Position numbers and translations under genes: made by a program. Below are positions 42,642 through 57,113 of a stretch of 64,000 nucleotides of DNA, in pieces. Origin of the DNA: Sodalis sp. CWE (lineage in GTDB: Bacteria > Pseudomonadota > Gammaproteobacteria > Enterobacterales > Enterobacteriaceae). The notes beneath the pieces are model-generated. The model was not told the origin of the DNA and made no database searches. It worked only from the letters and a program-made list of their open reading frames with translations. Every line of letters begins with the position of its first letter. Positions within the stretch are counted from its first letter, which is position 1. Where the stretch lies: contig NZ_JAESFE010000002.1 of the NCBI RefSeq assembly GCF_019646055.1, positions 1 through 64,000 of the forward strand, given 5' to 3'.

Positions 42642-44315
42642 TTATTGGTTGTTATCGTCTTTAGTTGCAGCTTTAAAAGCTTTCACCATTGTATTAAAAA
42701 TACTGTCTTTTTCTTCTTCCATAGTGTTAGAGATGTCGTTCGAAGCATTAGTTGGTAACTTGGATAAATTGATTATCCTATTTTTTCGATCAATACTAAT
42801 AAATTTTGCTTCTAATCTATCCCCAACATTTATACCTTTCATAACATTCTCAATACATTCATTTGAAGCTTCTGATGCACGCAAACATCCTTTAATATTA
42901 TTTTCTAACTCAATTATAGCACTTTTTTCTTCAATTGACTTTACAAGTCCAGTAACAATATCTCCTTTTTTATATAAAGAAAGATAGTTGTTAAAAGGAT
43001 CTTCATTTAATTGTTTTATACTTAAAGAAATACGTTCTCTTTCTGGGTCAACTTGCAATACTATTGCTTTGACTTCGTCACCTTTTTTATACTCTTTTAC
43101 AGCTTTTTCATCAATTGAATCCCAGGAAATATCAGATAAATGAATTAAACCATCTATGCCTCCTTCTAGTCCAATGAAAATTCCAAAGTCAGTTATTGAC
43201 TTAATTTTTCCTTTGACACAGTCACCTTTATTATAAGCTTCAGAAAATTTTTTCCATGGATTTGTTTTGCATTGTTTCAATCCAAGAGAAATACGACGGC
43301 GTTCCTCATCGATATCTAAAACCATAACTTCTACTTTATCACCTAAGTTAACCACTTTAGTAGGATGAATGTTTTTATTAGTCCAGTCCATCTCAGAAAC
43401 ATGCACTAAACCCTCAACACCTTCTTCGATTTCAACAAAACATCCGTATTCTGTTAGATTTGTAACTTGACCAATCAAACGTGTTCCTTCTGGAAAACGT
43501 TTAGCAATTGCGATCCATGGATCTTCTCCCAACTGTTTTAGACCTAGTGAAACTCGAGTTCGTTCACGATCAAATTTTAGTACCTTAACAGTAATTTCCT
43601 TTCCAATATCTACAATTTCTTTTGGGTGTTTTACACGCTTCCAAGCCATATCCGTAATGTGAAGTAACCCATCAATACCACCTAAATCAATAAACGCACC
43701 ATAATCAGTAAGATTCTTAACAATTCCTTTAACTTCTATACCTTCCTGTAAATTCTTTAATAGAAGATCGCGTTCAACACTACTTTCAGATTCAATAATA
43801 GCGCGACGAGAAACCACAACATTGTTGCGCTTTTGATCTAGTTTAATTACCTTAAAATCAAGCTCTTTTCCTTCTAAATGAAGAGCATCTTTAATAGGTC
43901 GTGTATCAACAAGAGAACCTGGGAGAAATGCACGAATGCCACTTAATTCAACGGTAAATCCGCCTTTTACTTTTCCGCTAATAGTTCCACTAACAATGGA
44001 TGATTTTTCATATGCCTTTTCAAGCATGATCCAAGTTTCATAGCGTTTAGCTTTTTCACGAGAAAGTATTGTTTCGCCAAAACCATCTTCAATCGTGTCT
44101 AATGCAACGTCAATTTGATCACCTATTTCAATTTCAAGTTCTCCACGAGCATTACGAAACTGCTCTATCGGAATAGCAGACTCAGATTTTAGTCCTGCAT
44201 CAACTAAAACTAAGTCTTTTGCAATGGATACAATGGTTCCGCGAATAATAGAACCAGGACATATTTCTACTTCTTTTAAAGATTCTTCAAAGAGAAGGGC
44301 AAAAGATTCTTTCAT
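42642..44315 (-). CDS. rpsA: 30S ribosomal protein S1
   Basis: S1 binds mRNA leaders and unfolds them for initiation, which matters in a genome with weak ribosome binding sites. The 557 residues equal E. coli. Six S1 OB-fold repeats can be followed, each with a G-x-V/I...G-GF or YGAF/GCFV/FGIF strand (for example [19 protein letters not shown]). The N-terminal 2-binding helix [13 protein letters not shown] is kept. It is downstream of cmk, as in E. coli. Confidence 0.98.
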   Translation of the reverse strand: MKESFALLFEESLKEVEICPGSIIRGTIVSIAKDLVLVDAGLKSESAIPIEQFRNARGELEIEIGDQIDVALDTIEDGFGETILSREKAKRYETWIMLEKAYEKSSIVSGTISGKVKGGFTVELSGIRAFLPGSLVDTRPIKDALHLEGKELDFKVIKLDQKRNNVVVSRRAIIESESSVERDLLLKNLQEGIEVKGIVKNLTDYGAFIDLGGIDGLLHITDMAWKRVKHPKEIVDIGKEITVKVLKFDRERTRVSLGLKQLGEDPWIAIAKRFPEGTRLIGQVTNLTEYGCFVEIEEGVEGLVHVSEMDWTNKNIHPTKVVNLGDKVEVMVLDIDEERRRISLGLKQCKTNPWKKFSEAYNKGDCVKGKIKSITDFGIFIGLEGGIDGLIHLSDISWDSIDEKAVKEYKKGDEVKAIVLQVDPERERISLSIKQLNEDPFNNYLSLYKKGDIVTGLVKSIEEKSAIIELENNIKGCLRASEASNECIENVMKGINVGDRLEAKFISIDRKNRIINLSKLPTNASNDISNTMEEEKDSIFNTMVKAFKAATKDDNNQ

Positions 44316-44378
44316 TTTTAATAGTCTTCAATATTTTATCTGAAATGGATATTCAGTGACTTTTTGTTGAAAATGGAT

Positions 44379-44399
44379 CCTTTCTTTTCAAAAGAAAGG
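44379..44399. terminator. 10-bp palindromic hairpin cmk-rpsA
   Basis: CCTTTCTTTT and AAAAGAAAGG are perfect complements around a single C. It lies between cmk and rpsA, where a partial terminator or processing site would separate an enzyme gene from a strongly expressed ribosomal gene. With a one-base centre the RNA hairpin would open at the top. Confidence 0.4.
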
Positions 44400-44468
44400 T
44401 TATTTTTCTTATAGTAAATTTTCGATAATTTGATTATATTTTTAGCATTGGTTTATTGGTGATCCTGT

Positions 44469-45167
44469 TTATTTTTCATCATATAAGTCCAGAGCCTGGC
44501 TAATGTATTCTAGCGCTTTTTTTGTTACTTCATCAATAGTTAGATTAGTAGAATCAAGAACTACAGCATCAACTGCTGGAATTAATGGTGCTATAGTGCG
44601 CTTACTATCTCGATAATCTCGTTTTTCTATTTCAAATAGAACATCGTTAAAATTAACATTAAAGCCTTTTTTTTGCAACTGTTGCGTACGACGCTTTGCT
44701 CTATCTTCTAATGAAGCATCAAGAAAAATTTTTAATGATGCATCTGGAAACACAATAGTACCCATGTCCCTTCCATCAGCAATTAATCCTGGTATAATAC
44801 GGAATTTTTTTTGGTATTGTAATAGCGCTTTTCGCACTCGTGGAAATACAGCTATTTTTGACGCAATATTTCCAACAGCTTCATTATAAATGATTTTATC
44901 AATCTTTTTTCCTTCTAAAAGGATGCTGAATTTTCCTTGTTCATTTTTGAAATGAACGTTAAGATATGCAGCAAGAGAAGCTATTCTTGCTTCATTATTT
45001 ACAGTTATATCTACTTGATGACGTATAGTAATTAGTGCTAATGTCCGATAAATCGCGCCTGAATCCAAAAAATTCCATTGTAATTCTGCTGCTAACGCTT
45101 TAGAAAGAGTTCCTTTTCCTGAACCACTTGGCCCGTCAACAGTGACTACTGGAGTTATAAAGATCAT
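44469..45167 (-). CDS. cmk: cytidylate kinase
   Basis: Cmk phosphorylates CMP and dCMP. The 232 residues (E. coli 227) have the P-loop VDGPSGSGKGT at about 10-20, LDSGAIYRTLA, the substrate motif LIADGRDMGTIVFPDA and the lid region RAKRRTQQLQKKG. It lies between aroA and rpsA in the ancestral order. Confidence 0.97.
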   Translation of the reverse strand: MIFITPVVTVDGPSGSGKGTLSKALAAELQWNFLDSGAIYRTLALITIRHQVDITVNNEARIASLAAYLNVHFKNEQGKFSILLEGKKIDKIIYNEAVGNIASKIAVFPRVRKALLQYQKKFRIIPGLIADGRDMGTIVFPDASLKIFLDASLEDRAKRRTQQLQKKGFNVNFNDVLFEIEKRDYRDSKRTIAPLIPAVDAVVLDSTNLTIDEVTKKALEYISQALDLYDEK

Positions 45168-45205
45168 TATTTTTACCTTGAAAGTAAAACTTAGATTTTT
45201 TATAT

Positions 45206-46522
45206 TTAAGAATCAAGTTCAATTTGAGTAGTTGCGATTGATGTAGTTAATGTTGCTAACTTAACAAAAAAATCCGGAAAGGTTTTATGTGTACATTGCG
45301 GATTAAGAATGGTTACGGGAATATCGGACATTGCTATTAGTGAAAAAGACATTGCCATGCGATGATCATTATATGTTTGAATACGAGCAGTGACTAATTT
45401 AGCAGGAGGCGTTACTGATATATAATCCCTTCCTTCGTATACGATTGCACCTACTTTTCTTAGCTCTTTAGCCATCGCTGTTAATCGATTTGTTTCTTTT
45501 ACTCGCCAGTTAGCAATGTTACGTATCATAGTAGTTCCACCTTTAGCAAATAAAGCAGTAACTGCAACAGTCATAGCTGCATCAGGTATATGGTTCATAT
45601 CCATATTAATCGCGTTCAACTCAGATCGACTACATTCAATGTAATTTTTTCCAAAACGGATTATTGCACCCATTTTTTCTAAGATTTTAGCAAAGTAAAT
45701 ATCACCTTGTATACTAGATTGATCTACTCCTATCACACGTACAGTACCACCACGAATTGCCGCGGCTGCCAAAAAATATGAAGCACTGGAGGCATCTCCT
45801 TCTATTAAATAATTGCCAGGAGACTGATATATTTTCCCACCGGGGATATAATATATCTTATGATTATCGTGTGGTATTTCAACACCAAAATTTCTCATTA
45901 ATGAAAGAGTAATATCGACATAAGGACGAGAAACTAATTTTCCTAAAACGAAGATACGTCCGCTTTTTTTTGCCATTGGAGCCATCATTAGTAGTGCGGT
46001 AAGGAATTGACTGGAAATGCTGCCATCGATAGTAATATCTCCACCTTGATACCCTCCTAACAAACGGATTGGAGGATAATGATTTTTTTTAATATACTCA
46101 ATACGAGCCATTCCCTGACGTAATGCATCAATTAAATGTCCAATAGGACGCTCTTTCATGCGAGGTTCTCCTGTCAAAATGATATCTTGCTTTCGTAGTG
46201 AAAGCGCGGCAGTTAACGAACGCATAGCAGTGCCTGCATTACCAAGAAATAAAGTAGGCTTTGATTTTGAAAATAAAGGACCACCTAAGCCATCAATTTC
46301 ACAATTACGATGATTTTTTGATAAGCGATAGTTTACACCAAGTTGACTAAGCGCCTTTAACATATAACGAATGTCATCGCTATTGGAAAGATTTTTCAGA
46401 CACGTAGTACCTTGTGCCTGTGCCGCCAATAATAAAGCACGATTAGATATACTCTTAGAACCAGGCAAATCAATGGCACCATTAACGAATTTAATTGCAT
46501 TTAAGGTTAAAGTGCTCTTCAT
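45206..46522 (-). CDS. aroA: EPSP synthase (3-phosphoshikimate 1-carboxyvinyltransferase)
   Basis: AroA makes EPSP from shikimate-3-phosphate and PEP, the sixth step to chorismate. The 438 residues (E. coli 427) show the start [17 protein letters not shown] with the PEP-binding Lys, [15 protein letters not shown], the second signature [16 protein letters not shown], the catalytic Asp in [10 protein letters not shown] and the Glu in RVKETNRL (enterics have D for N; the family signature allows both). With aroH in this window it suggests the chorismate pathway is kept. Confidence 0.97.
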   Translation of the reverse strand: MKSTLTLNAIKFVNGAIDLPGSKSISNRALLLAAQAQGTTCLKNLSNSDDIRYMLKALSQLGVNYRLSKNHRNCEIDGLGGPLFSKSKPTLFLGNAGTAMRSLTAALSLRKQDIILTGEPRMKERPIGHLIDALRQGMARIEYIKKNHYPPIRLLGGYQGGDITIDGSISSQFLTALLMMAPMAKKSGRIFVLGKLVSRPYVDITLSLMRNFGVEIPHDNHKIYYIPGGKIYQSPGNYLIEGDASSASYFLAAAAIRGGTVRVIGVDQSSIQGDIYFAKILEKMGAIIRFGKNYIECSRSELNAINMDMNHIPDAAMTVAVTALFAKGGTTMIRNIANWRVKETNRLTAMAKELRKVGAIVYEGRDYISVTPPAKLVTARIQTYNDHRMAMSFSLIAMSDIPVTILNPQCTHKTFPDFFVKLATLTTSIATTQIELDS

Positions 46523-46614
46523 ATGTGTATGAAATAGCGCATACTATTTATTGGCTTCCTTTTATTTTTTGTTATTTCAACAATGCATTCTAAGATCTAA
46601 AATTATCCTAGTAT

Positions 46615-47700
46615 TTAACCATAGCGACGAGAAAATCTAAGCATAAAATTTACCAACGCTTGCACACCTTTGATCGGCATAGCGTTATACAAAGAAGCAC
46701 GCATGCCCCCTACCACTCGGTGTCCATTTAGTGCTCGCAATCCAGATGCTAGTGACTCTTTTAAAAAGAGCTTGTTTAATCTACTATCTTTCAATTGAAA
46801 TGGAACATTCATGCAGGAACGGTTTGAATGTGCAATGGTATTACGATAGAAATCATTTTCATCGATACTACGATATAATAAAGCAGCTTTAGCTCGATTT
46901 CGTTTCTCCATCTCCACTAAACCGCCTTGAGATTTTAACCATTTGAACACTAGTCCAGATAAGTACCAAGCAAATGTTGGAGGCGTATTAAACATAGATT
47001 TATTTTTAGTTAAAATATCATAATTAAACACAGACGGAAGTTGTTTCATTGAACGATCAAGTAAATCTTTGCGTATAATAACTAATGTAAGACCAGATGG
47101 TCCAATATTTTTTTGTGCACTAGCGTAGATTACGCCAAAATGATTAACATTCAGTGGGCGTGATAAAATTGCGGAAGAAAAATCTGCTACCACTACTCGA
47201 TCTTTGAAATGTGGTAATTCATCAATGGACAAACCATCAATTGTTTCATTCGGACAGTAGTGTACGTAAGCGCTATTTGATGACAATGTCCATTCATCCA
47301 TTGATTTAACCGCGCGACAACCATCTATCTCGGTGGTAATATCAGTTACTTGAGGATAGCAATATTTTTGAGCCTCTTTTATTGCACTACGTGACCAATA
47401 ACCTCCACTAATATAATCAGCACAAGTAAATTGGCCTAATAAATTCATCGGCACTGCAGAGAACTGCGCACGTGCACCGCCTTGGCAAAATAAAACTTCA
47501 TAATTATCAGGAATTGTTAGCAATTCTCGTAGATCCTGCTCAGAAGACTGAGCTACTTCAAGAAACTCTTCACTACGATGACTTATTTCCATAACTGATG
47601 CACCAAGACCATGCCAATTACATAATTCTTGTTTTGCCTTATGTAATACTTCAGTAGGAATCATCGCTGGACCTGAACTAAAATTAAATACTGGATTCAT
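46615..47700 (-). CDS. serC: phosphoserine aminotransferase
   Basis: SerC is a PLP enzyme for serine synthesis and also acts in the pyridoxal phosphate pathway. I start it at the ATG whose product begins [15 protein letters not shown]; it has GTGGA upstream and gives 361 residues (E. coli 362). The open frame would allow 12 more residues without homology. The PLP lysine is in [13 protein letters not shown]; the C-terminal [17 protein letters not shown] is conserved. It forms the serC-aroA pair, as in E. coli. Confidence 0.96.
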   Translation of the reverse strand: MNPVFNFSSGPAMIPTEVLHKAKQELCNWHGLGASVMEISHRSEEFLEVAQSSEQDLRELLTIPDNYEVLFCQGGARAQFSAVPMNLLGQFTCADYISGGYWSRSAIKEAQKYCYPQVTDITTEIDGCRAVKSMDEWTLSSNSAYVHYCPNETIDGLSIDELPHFKDRVVVADFSSAILSRPLNVNHFGVIYASAQKNIGPSGLTLVIIRKDLLDRSMKQLPSVFNYDILTKNKSMFNTPPTFAWYLSGLVFKWLKSQGGLVEMEKRNRAKAALLYRSIDENDFYRNTIAHSNRSCMNVPFQLKDSRLNKLFLKESLASGLRALNGHRVVGGMRASLYNAMPIKGVQALVNFMLRFSRRYG

Positions 47701-48623
47701 TAAAGTTCCACCATGACCTGTATTAAAGATAATCAAAAATTATGAAAGATAATAATCTTATACAAAAATAAAATTTGCATTAAAAAATCTTAACTGAGAA
47801 AACTTAACTACTATTGATAGTAATATTATCTGGTGTATTATCGTAATAGTACTCGAATCGAAATAAAACTATTATATTTTAACGATAAATGCAGAAAACG
47901 TAGCTCAAAAACTTCCAATTGTTAGATAAGTTTGAAGCTATATTCGTTGTACCAGTTTTAAATTTATTGTTTTGATTATTTAATAATTAGAAAAAATCAA
48001 ATTTTTGTTAGAGGCGAAAATTTTTATTTAAAAACAGAAGATAGTCAATAGTTATATGATGGACTAAATAACATTTCAGCTTCGATTTACAATCTTGTAT
48101 CAAAATTTATTGGAATACTTTCAATAGTAAGTTGAAACCTTTTTAAGTAGACAATTGATATTTTATCGCAATATATCATTGATCTAATCAATTAGATTCT
48201 AATTGATTAGATCAATGATAACTAATTTCCCTAAATTTAAGAACCTAAAACATTAGTAATGTATATTCTAAATAAAGAATTTGATAATTATTTTTATTTG
48301 GAAATTTCTATTTCTATAGAATAGAGTGAATATGTAAAGCTTCTTTCTTTTTTTTAAGATTCTTCTTAATGTGTTTAATAAGGTGAAATGTTTTAGAAGA
48401 TTTGATGAGCATTCAGTGACTACTGACTAATAAAAAATAATTATTCCACTCCAGCTACTAATTGTTGTACTTTTTACAAAGTAACCACTTATTTTTGCTT
48501 CAGTATATAGAAGATTAACTTTTAATGTCTCTTAAACTTTACTACTTGAAATTTATTAAAGTAATAGTGAAATACAGATTTATAACCTATATGAGAAAAA
48601 AGATAGAAAGGCTTTTTATTGTG
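47701..48623. other. 923-nt gene-free region with perfect palindrome
   Basis: No gene is seen on either strand. In E. coli focA-pflB, ycaO and dms genes lie between serC and serS. The region contains the perfect 47-nt palindrome at 48174-48220, listed separately, and otherwise AT-rich sequence with no coding signal. Confidence 0.6.
48174..48220. repeat. perfect 23-bp inverted repeat
   Basis: Arms 48174-48196 and 48198-48220 are exact reverse complements around a single T. Each arm holds one GATC site (48181-48184 and 48210-48213) and the core reads CAATTAGATTCTAATTG. It stands in the middle of the empty serC-serS spacer, over 400 nt from either gene, and has no T tract, so it is not a typical terminator. 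It does not resemble dif or a DnaA-box array. Confidence 0.9.
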
Positions 48624-49940
48624 TTAAAATAATTTTTCACAACAAATATATGTCATTCCTTTCATATACGAACGAAGCGCTACTGGTACAACAACACGTC
48701 CATCAGCTAGTTGCTGATTTTCTAGAATCGCTGCTAATGTACGACTAATTGCAAGTCCAGATCCATTTAATGTATGTATTAGTCTTAGTTTTTTGTCTTT
48801 TTTACTTCGATAACGAGCATGAATTCTTCTAGCCTGAAAATTACCAATATTAGAACATGAAGAAACTTCGCGATAGGTATTTTGAGCTGGAAACCAAACT
48901 TCTAAATCATATGTTTTGCATGACGAAAAACTCATATCACCAGCACATAGTAGTATTTTTCGATATGGAAGTTGTAAAATCTGTAGGACTTTTTCAGCAT
49001 GATTGGTCATTTCTTCTAGAGCTTGCATTGATTGTTGTGGTGTTACTATCTGGACCATTTCAACTTTTTCAAATTGATGTAGCCGAATTAGACCTTTGGT
49101 GTCTCTTCCATAAGAACCAGCTTCAGAACGAAAACATGGAGTATGAGCAGTCATTTTTATAGGTAATGCATCTTCTTCGATTATTTTGTTGCGCATCAGA
49201 TTAACCAATGGTACTTCTGCAGTTGGAATCAGTGCATATAAATTTTTATTTATTTTTTCTTCTTTGTGGTTAAATGACGAAGTAAAGAATAATTCTTCAG
49301 AAAATCTCGGTAATTGTCCAGTTCCATAGAGTGAATTTTTATTAACCAAATAAGGTAAATAGTGTTCTTCATAACCATGCTTCTCAGTGTGAAGATCCAG
49401 CATAAATTGAATTAAAGCACGATGTAAATGGGCTATTTGACCACGTATTACTACAAATCGAGTACCGGTTAATTTTGCCGCAGAAGGAAAATCAATTTCT
49501 CCAGCAATTTCTCCTATCTCTAGATGATCACGGACGGGAAAGTTTTGTTTATTTGTATCTCCCCAACGCATTACTTCTAAATTGTCTTTTTCATCTTGTC
49601 CGTTGGGTACTTCATCGTCTGGAATATTAGGCAACGAAAGCATATAGTCAATAATTTCGTGTTGCAAAGTGGAAGCTTCTATTTTTATAGACTTTAAACG
49701 TTTGCATAATTGCTTAACTTCCTGTCGGAGTGACTCAATATTTTCTCCTCGAAATTTTGCAACACCTATTATTTTAGAACGAGCGTTTCGTTCTGCTTGT
49801 AAAATTTCAGTTTTTGATTGAAGAACCTTACGACGCTCTTCTTTTTGGCGAAAAGTTTTTATATCTAAATTAAATTTTCTTCTAGCCAATTTTTTTGCAA
49901 CCATTTCAAGTGCATTACGCAGTAAATTTGGATCAAGCAT
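48624..49940 (-). CDS. serS: seryl-tRNA synthetase
   Basis: SerRS charges tRNA-Ser. The 438 residues (E. coli 430) comprise the N-terminal tRNA-binding coiled coil (about 30-100, rich in Arg/Lys/Glu), then the class II core with [28 protein letters not shown] (motif 2 region) and [18 protein letters not shown] (motif 3). The C-terminus carries about eight extra residues (ICCEKLF). No frameshift is seen. Confidence 0.97.
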   Translation of the reverse strand: MLDPNLLRNALEMVAKKLARRKFNLDIKTFRQKEERRKVLQSKTEILQAERNARSKIIGVAKFRGENIESLRQEVKQLCKRLKSIKIEASTLQHEIIDYMLSLPNIPDDEVPNGQDEKDNLEVMRWGDTNKQNFPVRDHLEIGEIAGEIDFPSAAKLTGTRFVVIRGQIAHLHRALIQFMLDLHTEKHGYEEHYLPYLVNKNSLYGTGQLPRFSEELFFTSSFNHKEEKINKNLYALIPTAEVPLVNLMRNKIIEEDALPIKMTAHTPCFRSEAGSYGRDTKGLIRLHQFEKVEMVQIVTPQQSMQALEEMTNHAEKVLQILQLPYRKILLCAGDMSFSSCKTYDLEVWFPAQNTYREVSSCSNIGNFQARRIHARYRSKKDKKLRLIHTLNGSGLAISRTLAAILENQQLADGRVVVPVALRSYMKGMTYICCEKLF

Positions 49941-50023
49941 ATAATGTCCTTGTATACAAAGCGATATGATAATTATTTTTTAGTTTCTCCTTGGAGATTT
50001 TTGAGCCAGTTTTTAATCGCTAT

Positions 50024-50644
50024 TCAGCGTTGATCGTCTAATATTACACCTTTAGGTATAATAAAATGAAATTCTGTGTCTTTAATCTGGCTGTTTTTTT
50101 GATTTATTATTTCAATAATGTTTTGCTGTCCGTTTTTTTCTATGAGAGAAAAATTAGTAATGATTCCTCTAATAGAGATTGTGATTTTAATTTTTTTTAA
50201 ATCTATACGGTTAGATTTTGGGATCAAATAAAAATTATCATCTTTTTTTTTTATATTGTACTGATACAAGTTAGTAGTGTCACCTATTATTAATAAGTAT
50301 GGTACATGAACGGAAACATCCTCTAACCAATTAGCTGTTACTTGTTCAATAAATGGATTATAAAACCAAAGAGTTTTACCATCAGATATTAATATAGTTT
50401 CATCAGGAATAGTTGTATGCCAAATAAATAAATTAGGTCGTTTTATCGTTAAAACTCCTACACTCTTTTGTAAACAATTCCCTTCAGTATCAATTATTTT
50501 TTGAGTGAATTCGGCACGAAAACTATGAATTTGATTTAGACGACTTTGAAAAATTTTAGCATCATTGGTATACGCCAATGTTTTCGACAAAAACGAAATA
50601 AATACAAAAATGAATGAAAAAATAATTTTTAATTGTTTTTTCAT
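50024..50644 (-). CDS. lolA: outer-membrane lipoprotein carrier LolA
   Basis: LolA is the periplasmic chaperone that ferries lipoproteins from LolCDE to the outer membrane. The 206 residues (E. coli 203) start with a Sec signal peptide (KKQLKIIFSFIFVFISFLSKTLAY, cleavage likely after LAY or TLA). Then comes the beta-barrel half with FRAEFTQKIID, GVLTIKRPNLFIWHT, GKTLWFYNPFIEQVTA. The AGGAGG ribosome binding site 7 nt before the ATG is one of the strongest in the window. The LptM lipoprotein is a potential cargo. Confidence 0.93.
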   Translation of the reverse strand: MKKQLKIIFSFIFVFISFLSKTLAYTNDAKIFQSRLNQIHSFRAEFTQKIIDTEGNCLQKSVGVLTIKRPNLFIWHTTIPDETILISDGKTLWFYNPFIEQVTANWLEDVSVHVPYLLIIGDTTNLYQYNIKKKDDNFYLIPKSNRIDLKKIKITISIRGIITNFSLIEKNGQQNIIEIINQKNSQIKDTEFHFIIPKGVILDDQR

Positions 50645-51046
50645 CTCTATTCCTCCTAATAGCGAACTTACAAATTATTGCAATGTTCTACTTAAAGAGA
50701 ACTATTATGGAATAGATAACATTAAAAACTTTCTCAAAGAATTCTAAAAACTAAATTTAAGTTAATTGATTCTTCTTTAAGAAGAAAGAAAAACTCTTCT
50801 CTTAAAGAAGAAAATAAACCCATGTATTACTAAATCTAACTAAAATATTCACCAAAAAGTTTTTAAGAGAATTAATTATGCAGTTTTATTGGCTCAATAA
50901 TTTTTTCTTAAAAGAGAAAAATATGTAACTAAGTACAATTAGAAAATCTCCTTCTTATAAAAGAAGGAAATTAGTTTTATTTTTTAATCAGCAAATTGAA
51001 TTGTTTTATTTTAATATTGAAATATCATTAATCATCTAATATTAAA
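50645..51046. other. spacer ftsK-lolA with three hairpins
   Basis: 402 nt after the shortened ftsK. Three C/T-A/G hairpins are present: 50770-50786 (TTCTTCT/AGAAGAA), 50795-50811 (TCTTCT/AGAAGA) and 50949-50968 (TCCTTCTT/AAGAAGGA, 8 bp, 4-nt loop). The last is suitably placed as a terminator of ftsK. No remnant of the FtsK gamma domain could be read in any frame by eye. Confidence 0.55.
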
Positions 51047-53710
51047 TTATGAAGTTTTACGGGACTTCCAGTCTTGTACAACTGCAAGTACTTCTTCATC
51101 ATGTACAAACGCACCATGTACACGCAAAGGTAATGAAGAGTTAGAGGCTAAATAAAGCATATCTCCCTCACCAAGTAATGACTCAGCACCAATTTGATCA
51201 AGAATAGTACGAGAATCAATTTTGCTAGAAACGGTAAAAGAAATTCGTGTTGGGATATTAGCCTTGATAAGTCCAGTGATAACATTTACTGAAGGACGCT
51301 GGGTTGCAAGCACTAAATGAATGCCCGCTGCTCTTGCTTTTTGTGCTAAACGAACAATTAGTTCTTCTACTTTTTTTTTAATCACCATAACTAAATCTGA
51401 AAACTCATCTATTATCACCACGATATAAGGTAGTCTTTCCAAAAGAGGATACATTTCTGTTGTATTGTCATTTTTTTTCCAGAAAGAATTTGATAATGAT
51501 TTTTTTTCTATTTTTGCATGTTGGATGTATTCATTAAAATTAACTAAATTCCGTACTCCAAGTGCTGACATTAATTTATAGCGCCGTTCCATTTCAATAA
51601 TGCACCAATGTAATACATCAACAGCACACTTTGTATTGGTGATAACTTCTGTTAACAAATGAGGAATTCCTTTATATAGAGATAACTCCAACATTTTTGG
51701 ATCGATCATGACAAGACGTACTTCTTTTGGAGTTGCTTTATAGAGTATGCTCATAAGCATAGCATTAATTCCTACTGATTTTCCAGATCCAGTTGTTCCT
51801 GCTATTAATAAATGTGGCATTTTTTCCAAATCAGCTATTACAGGTTGGCCACTAATATCTTTACCAAGAACTAAAGTTAGTGGAGATCTATTTTTACGAA
51901 AAACGTCACATTCAATTACCTCACGTAAATAAACTATTTGTCGTTTTTCATTAGGTAATTCTAAACCTATGTAAGGCTTACCAGGAATCGCTTCTATCAC
52001 TCGAACCGATGCAACTGATAAAGCGCGTGCTAAATCAACGGACAAATTAGAAATCTGCACGGCTTTTATGCCAGGAGCTGGATCTAATTCAAATCGAGTA
52101 ACAACTGGCCCTACAGAAACATTAACAACTTTTGCCTTAATACGATAATCAGCTAGTCGAGTTTCTATAAGATGCGTTATTTGTGTCAGTAATGCCGTGT
52201 TAAGCGATTCCTTTTCTTTCTTCTTCGGTTTCAGAAGAAGATCCACGGATGGTAGTTCTTGTGAAGATCTTTTGATAGGTTTTCTTTTCCTTTGGTAAGG
52301 AATTAGAAAAGAACGATTATACATTGGTAATTTTTTTTTTGTATATAAAGCAGCGTCACTTTCATTAGAAATGTTCTGTTGTGGAAATTCCTCTTGACTA
52401 GAAATTTTTTCTATTATAGTAAATGATTTATCTTGTTGTTTTATTTTCTTGCTTAGCGGAGAGTGCATAGATTTTGATAAGGAACCAATCGGAGGAAAGT
52501 CTACATTATATTGATCGTCATTATCGTTTTTTAGGTACCATAGTCGTGGATAAATTTTAACTTTACACGAAATGGCCCTGAATTTTATTCTGGTAAAAAT
52601 GAACCCCTGTTTGGAAGAAGTTTCTTCTAATTTAGAATCTATTTTAATTGCTAGATTGGGATAGTCTTTCCTAGAAAAAAAAAATCGCATAAAATTTTTT
52701 ATTGTTTGAATGTAACTCTTAGTATTAGATGCCATTTGTCTAGTAGTTTTTTTAGCTCTAATGCTTTCTTGTATTTTATTGAGACCACAAAAAGTTATTA
52801 AGTTCGCAGCGTTATTTATATGTTGATTATTTTTCACAAAACCTTTTCTTGTCAAGGAGGGTAACCATTTCTGACGCGGAAGAGTATATATCTTCAAGGA
52901 AGAAGCTGCATTATCTGAAAAAGTATTTTTATCGTTAAATACCTTTGTTGGATGAATTCTGAACAAACTATGATTAATATAATTGGTATTTTTGAAGAAA
53001 AAGGACGATGAACTTATATGTTTTTGTTGATAGGTCTTTAGAAGATTTTGATTATATATCACAGCCCTATTAACTATAGAGCATCGTAAAGAATTTTTTC
53101 GCTTATGACTAAAGAAAAAAGTTATGCAATTAATTGCAATTATTCCAGCTGTTCTTTTAATTATTAACCACACTCTCTTAGAGAAGAGAATTAGTCCAAA
53201 TACCCAGATACATAAAAAAACTGTGGTAGCCTCAGCGTTATTATGTTTTAAAAGCATAGTATTGCTTAATAAGCTTCCAATTAATCCTCCACTGAAAAAA
53301 AAAGGATTATTAACATGCAATGCAAATATCCCACAAGAACTAAACAGTAACATTATACTTCCAAGTAATTGGAGTACACATCTACTAAATAGATATGCAA
53401 AATTTCTATTTATTTTCATAATAAAAACATTCCAAAAGAAAAATATCGCAATAAGCGGTATCATGTAGGACAAAGTCCCAAAATAAAAAAATAAAGATTT
53501 GGCAATAACTGTTCCTATTTCAATGTAAAAATTGAGGACAGAATTATTATGATTATAAAGATAAATGTTTGGTGGACTTTTCTGATCAGAAATAGTAATA
53601 GAATTAATCAAAGCTATCATCAAACAAATTGAAAATACACTTAAAAAAATCAATACGACCACAAAAAATCTATTACTAAGTACTTTGTAAAAGTTGTCTT
53701 TACGATTCAA
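51047..53710 (-). CDS. ftsK: DNA translocase FtsK, short linker, no gamma domain
   Basis: FtsK couples division to chromosome segregation. The 887 residues (E. coli 1329) begin with a TTG codon and a four-helix membrane domain in about the first 190. A linker of roughly 300 residues is basic and Ser-rich, unlike the Pro/Gln-rich E. coli linker. The motor has GPVVTRFEL, Walker [12 protein letters not shown] and Walker [12 protein letters not shown]. The protein stops at [18 protein letters not shown], just where E. coli continues into the winged-helix gamma domain that reads KOPS and activates XerD. That domain is absent. Confidence 0.95.
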   Translation of the reverse strand: MNRKDNFYKVLSNRFFVVVLIFLSVFSICLMIALINSITISDQKSPPNIYLYNHNNSVLNFYIEIGTVIAKSLFFYFGTLSYMIPLIAIFFFWNVFIMKINRNFAYLFSRCVLQLLGSIMLLFSSCGIFALHVNNPFFFSGGLIGSLLSNTMLLKHNNAEATTVFLCIWVFGLILFSKRVWLIIKRTAGIIAINCITFFFSHKRKNSLRCSIVNRAVIYNQNLLKTYQQKHISSSSFFFKNTNYINHSLFRIHPTKVFNDKNTFSDNAASSLKIYTLPRQKWLPSLTRKGFVKNNQHINNAANLITFCGLNKIQESIRAKKTTRQMASNTKSYIQTIKNFMRFFFSRKDYPNLAIKIDSKLEETSSKQGFIFTRIKFRAISCKVKIYPRLWYLKNDNDDQYNVDFPPIGSLSKSMHSPLSKKIKQQDKSFTIIEKISSQEEFPQQNISNESDAALYTKKKLPMYNRSFLIPYQRKRKPIKRSSQELPSVDLLLKPKKKEKESLNTALLTQITHLIETRLADYRIKAKVVNVSVGPVVTRFELDPAPGIKAVQISNLSVDLARALSVASVRVIEAIPGKPYIGLELPNEKRQIVYLREVIECDVFRKNRSPLTLVLGKDISGQPVIADLEKMPHLLIAGTTGSGKSVGINAMLMSILYKATPKEVRLVMIDPKMLELSLYKGIPHLLTEVITNTKCAVDVLHWCIIEMERRYKLMSALGVRNLVNFNEYIQHAKIEKKSLSNSFWKKNDNTTEMYPLLERLPYIVVIIDEFSDLVMVIKKKVEELIVRLAQKARAAGIHLVLATQRPSVNVITGLIKANIPTRISFTVSSKIDSRTILDQIGAESLLGEGDMLYLASNSSLPLRVHGAFVHDEEVLAVVQDWKSRKTS

Positions 53711-56320
<2,610 letters not shown>

Positions 56321-57113
56321 TCAATTGGAACGCTATAAATAGCTTTATTAGTAATTTTTAATTAGTCATGTACCTTAGATGTTCATTGACATAACGAAAC
56401 ATTCGTTTTTTGTTTATGCGAGAGTTGATTACTAATTAAATCGTAAAAAAGTTAATATTAACGGCTATTAAGCAATAAACATCAGACTAATTTTTTTAAT
56501 TCACTAAAAAAATACGTTTTTATATATAAAAAAACGAGTATTAATTGCAAGTTTTTTCATTAAATTTTTTGTAACTTTTTCCTTTCGTGTAAAAGTGGAC
56601 GAAATTCTTAAAGACTACAATTATCTGTGTTGTTTTCATGAGAATTATGCAATATTTTTCTGATTTAAAATAGAAATAAATTTTCTTTCGAAAAAAAAGA
56701 TCGTTCAGACTAAAGATTAAACATATGTTAACAAATGAAAAAATTTCAGATTGTGTAGATATAGCATTTGGATGCTAGTAAAATTTTACTCTTACGATCC
56801 TTTTTTTAATTTTTTTGCAACAAACTTATATTTGATCATTGAAATTGAAATAATTCAATTTACTTAGCTTTTTGAAAAAAGCAGATCGTTTAAAGTACAC
56901 GCGCTATTTGTCACCTCGCATAGTTTTCTTCTGATAATTAAAATAAAATATTATTGATTACAAAAATCAATTCATGGTAGTAATGTCAGGAAAACGAAAA
57001 AGAAAGGGAATACTCGTTTTTCATTTTAAAAAAGTAGTTTTTAATGATTGTATATAATCTGATCGGTTGTAAAATAAATATTTATGATTTTTAGACCTAT
57101 CTGAGAATAATAT
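56321..57113. other. 793-nt gene-free region infA-aroH, rearrangement junction
   Basis: It joins the E. coli 20-min block (ending at infA) to the 37-38-min block (aroH, grxD, rnt, nth, tyrS). The spacer lies between convergent genes and contains no readable gene. Several A/T homopolymer runs occur. Confidence 0.55.

Noticed and set aside
45480-45520. Asn instead of Asp in the RVKETDRL motif of AroA
   Set aside because: The family signature permits Asp, Asn or Glu at that place and the catalytic residues are intact, so this is ordinary variation.
48174-48220. Palindrome considered as dif site, terminator or IS end
   Set aside because: It has no XerCD-type core, no T tract and no transposase or target duplication; reported only as an unexplained repeat.
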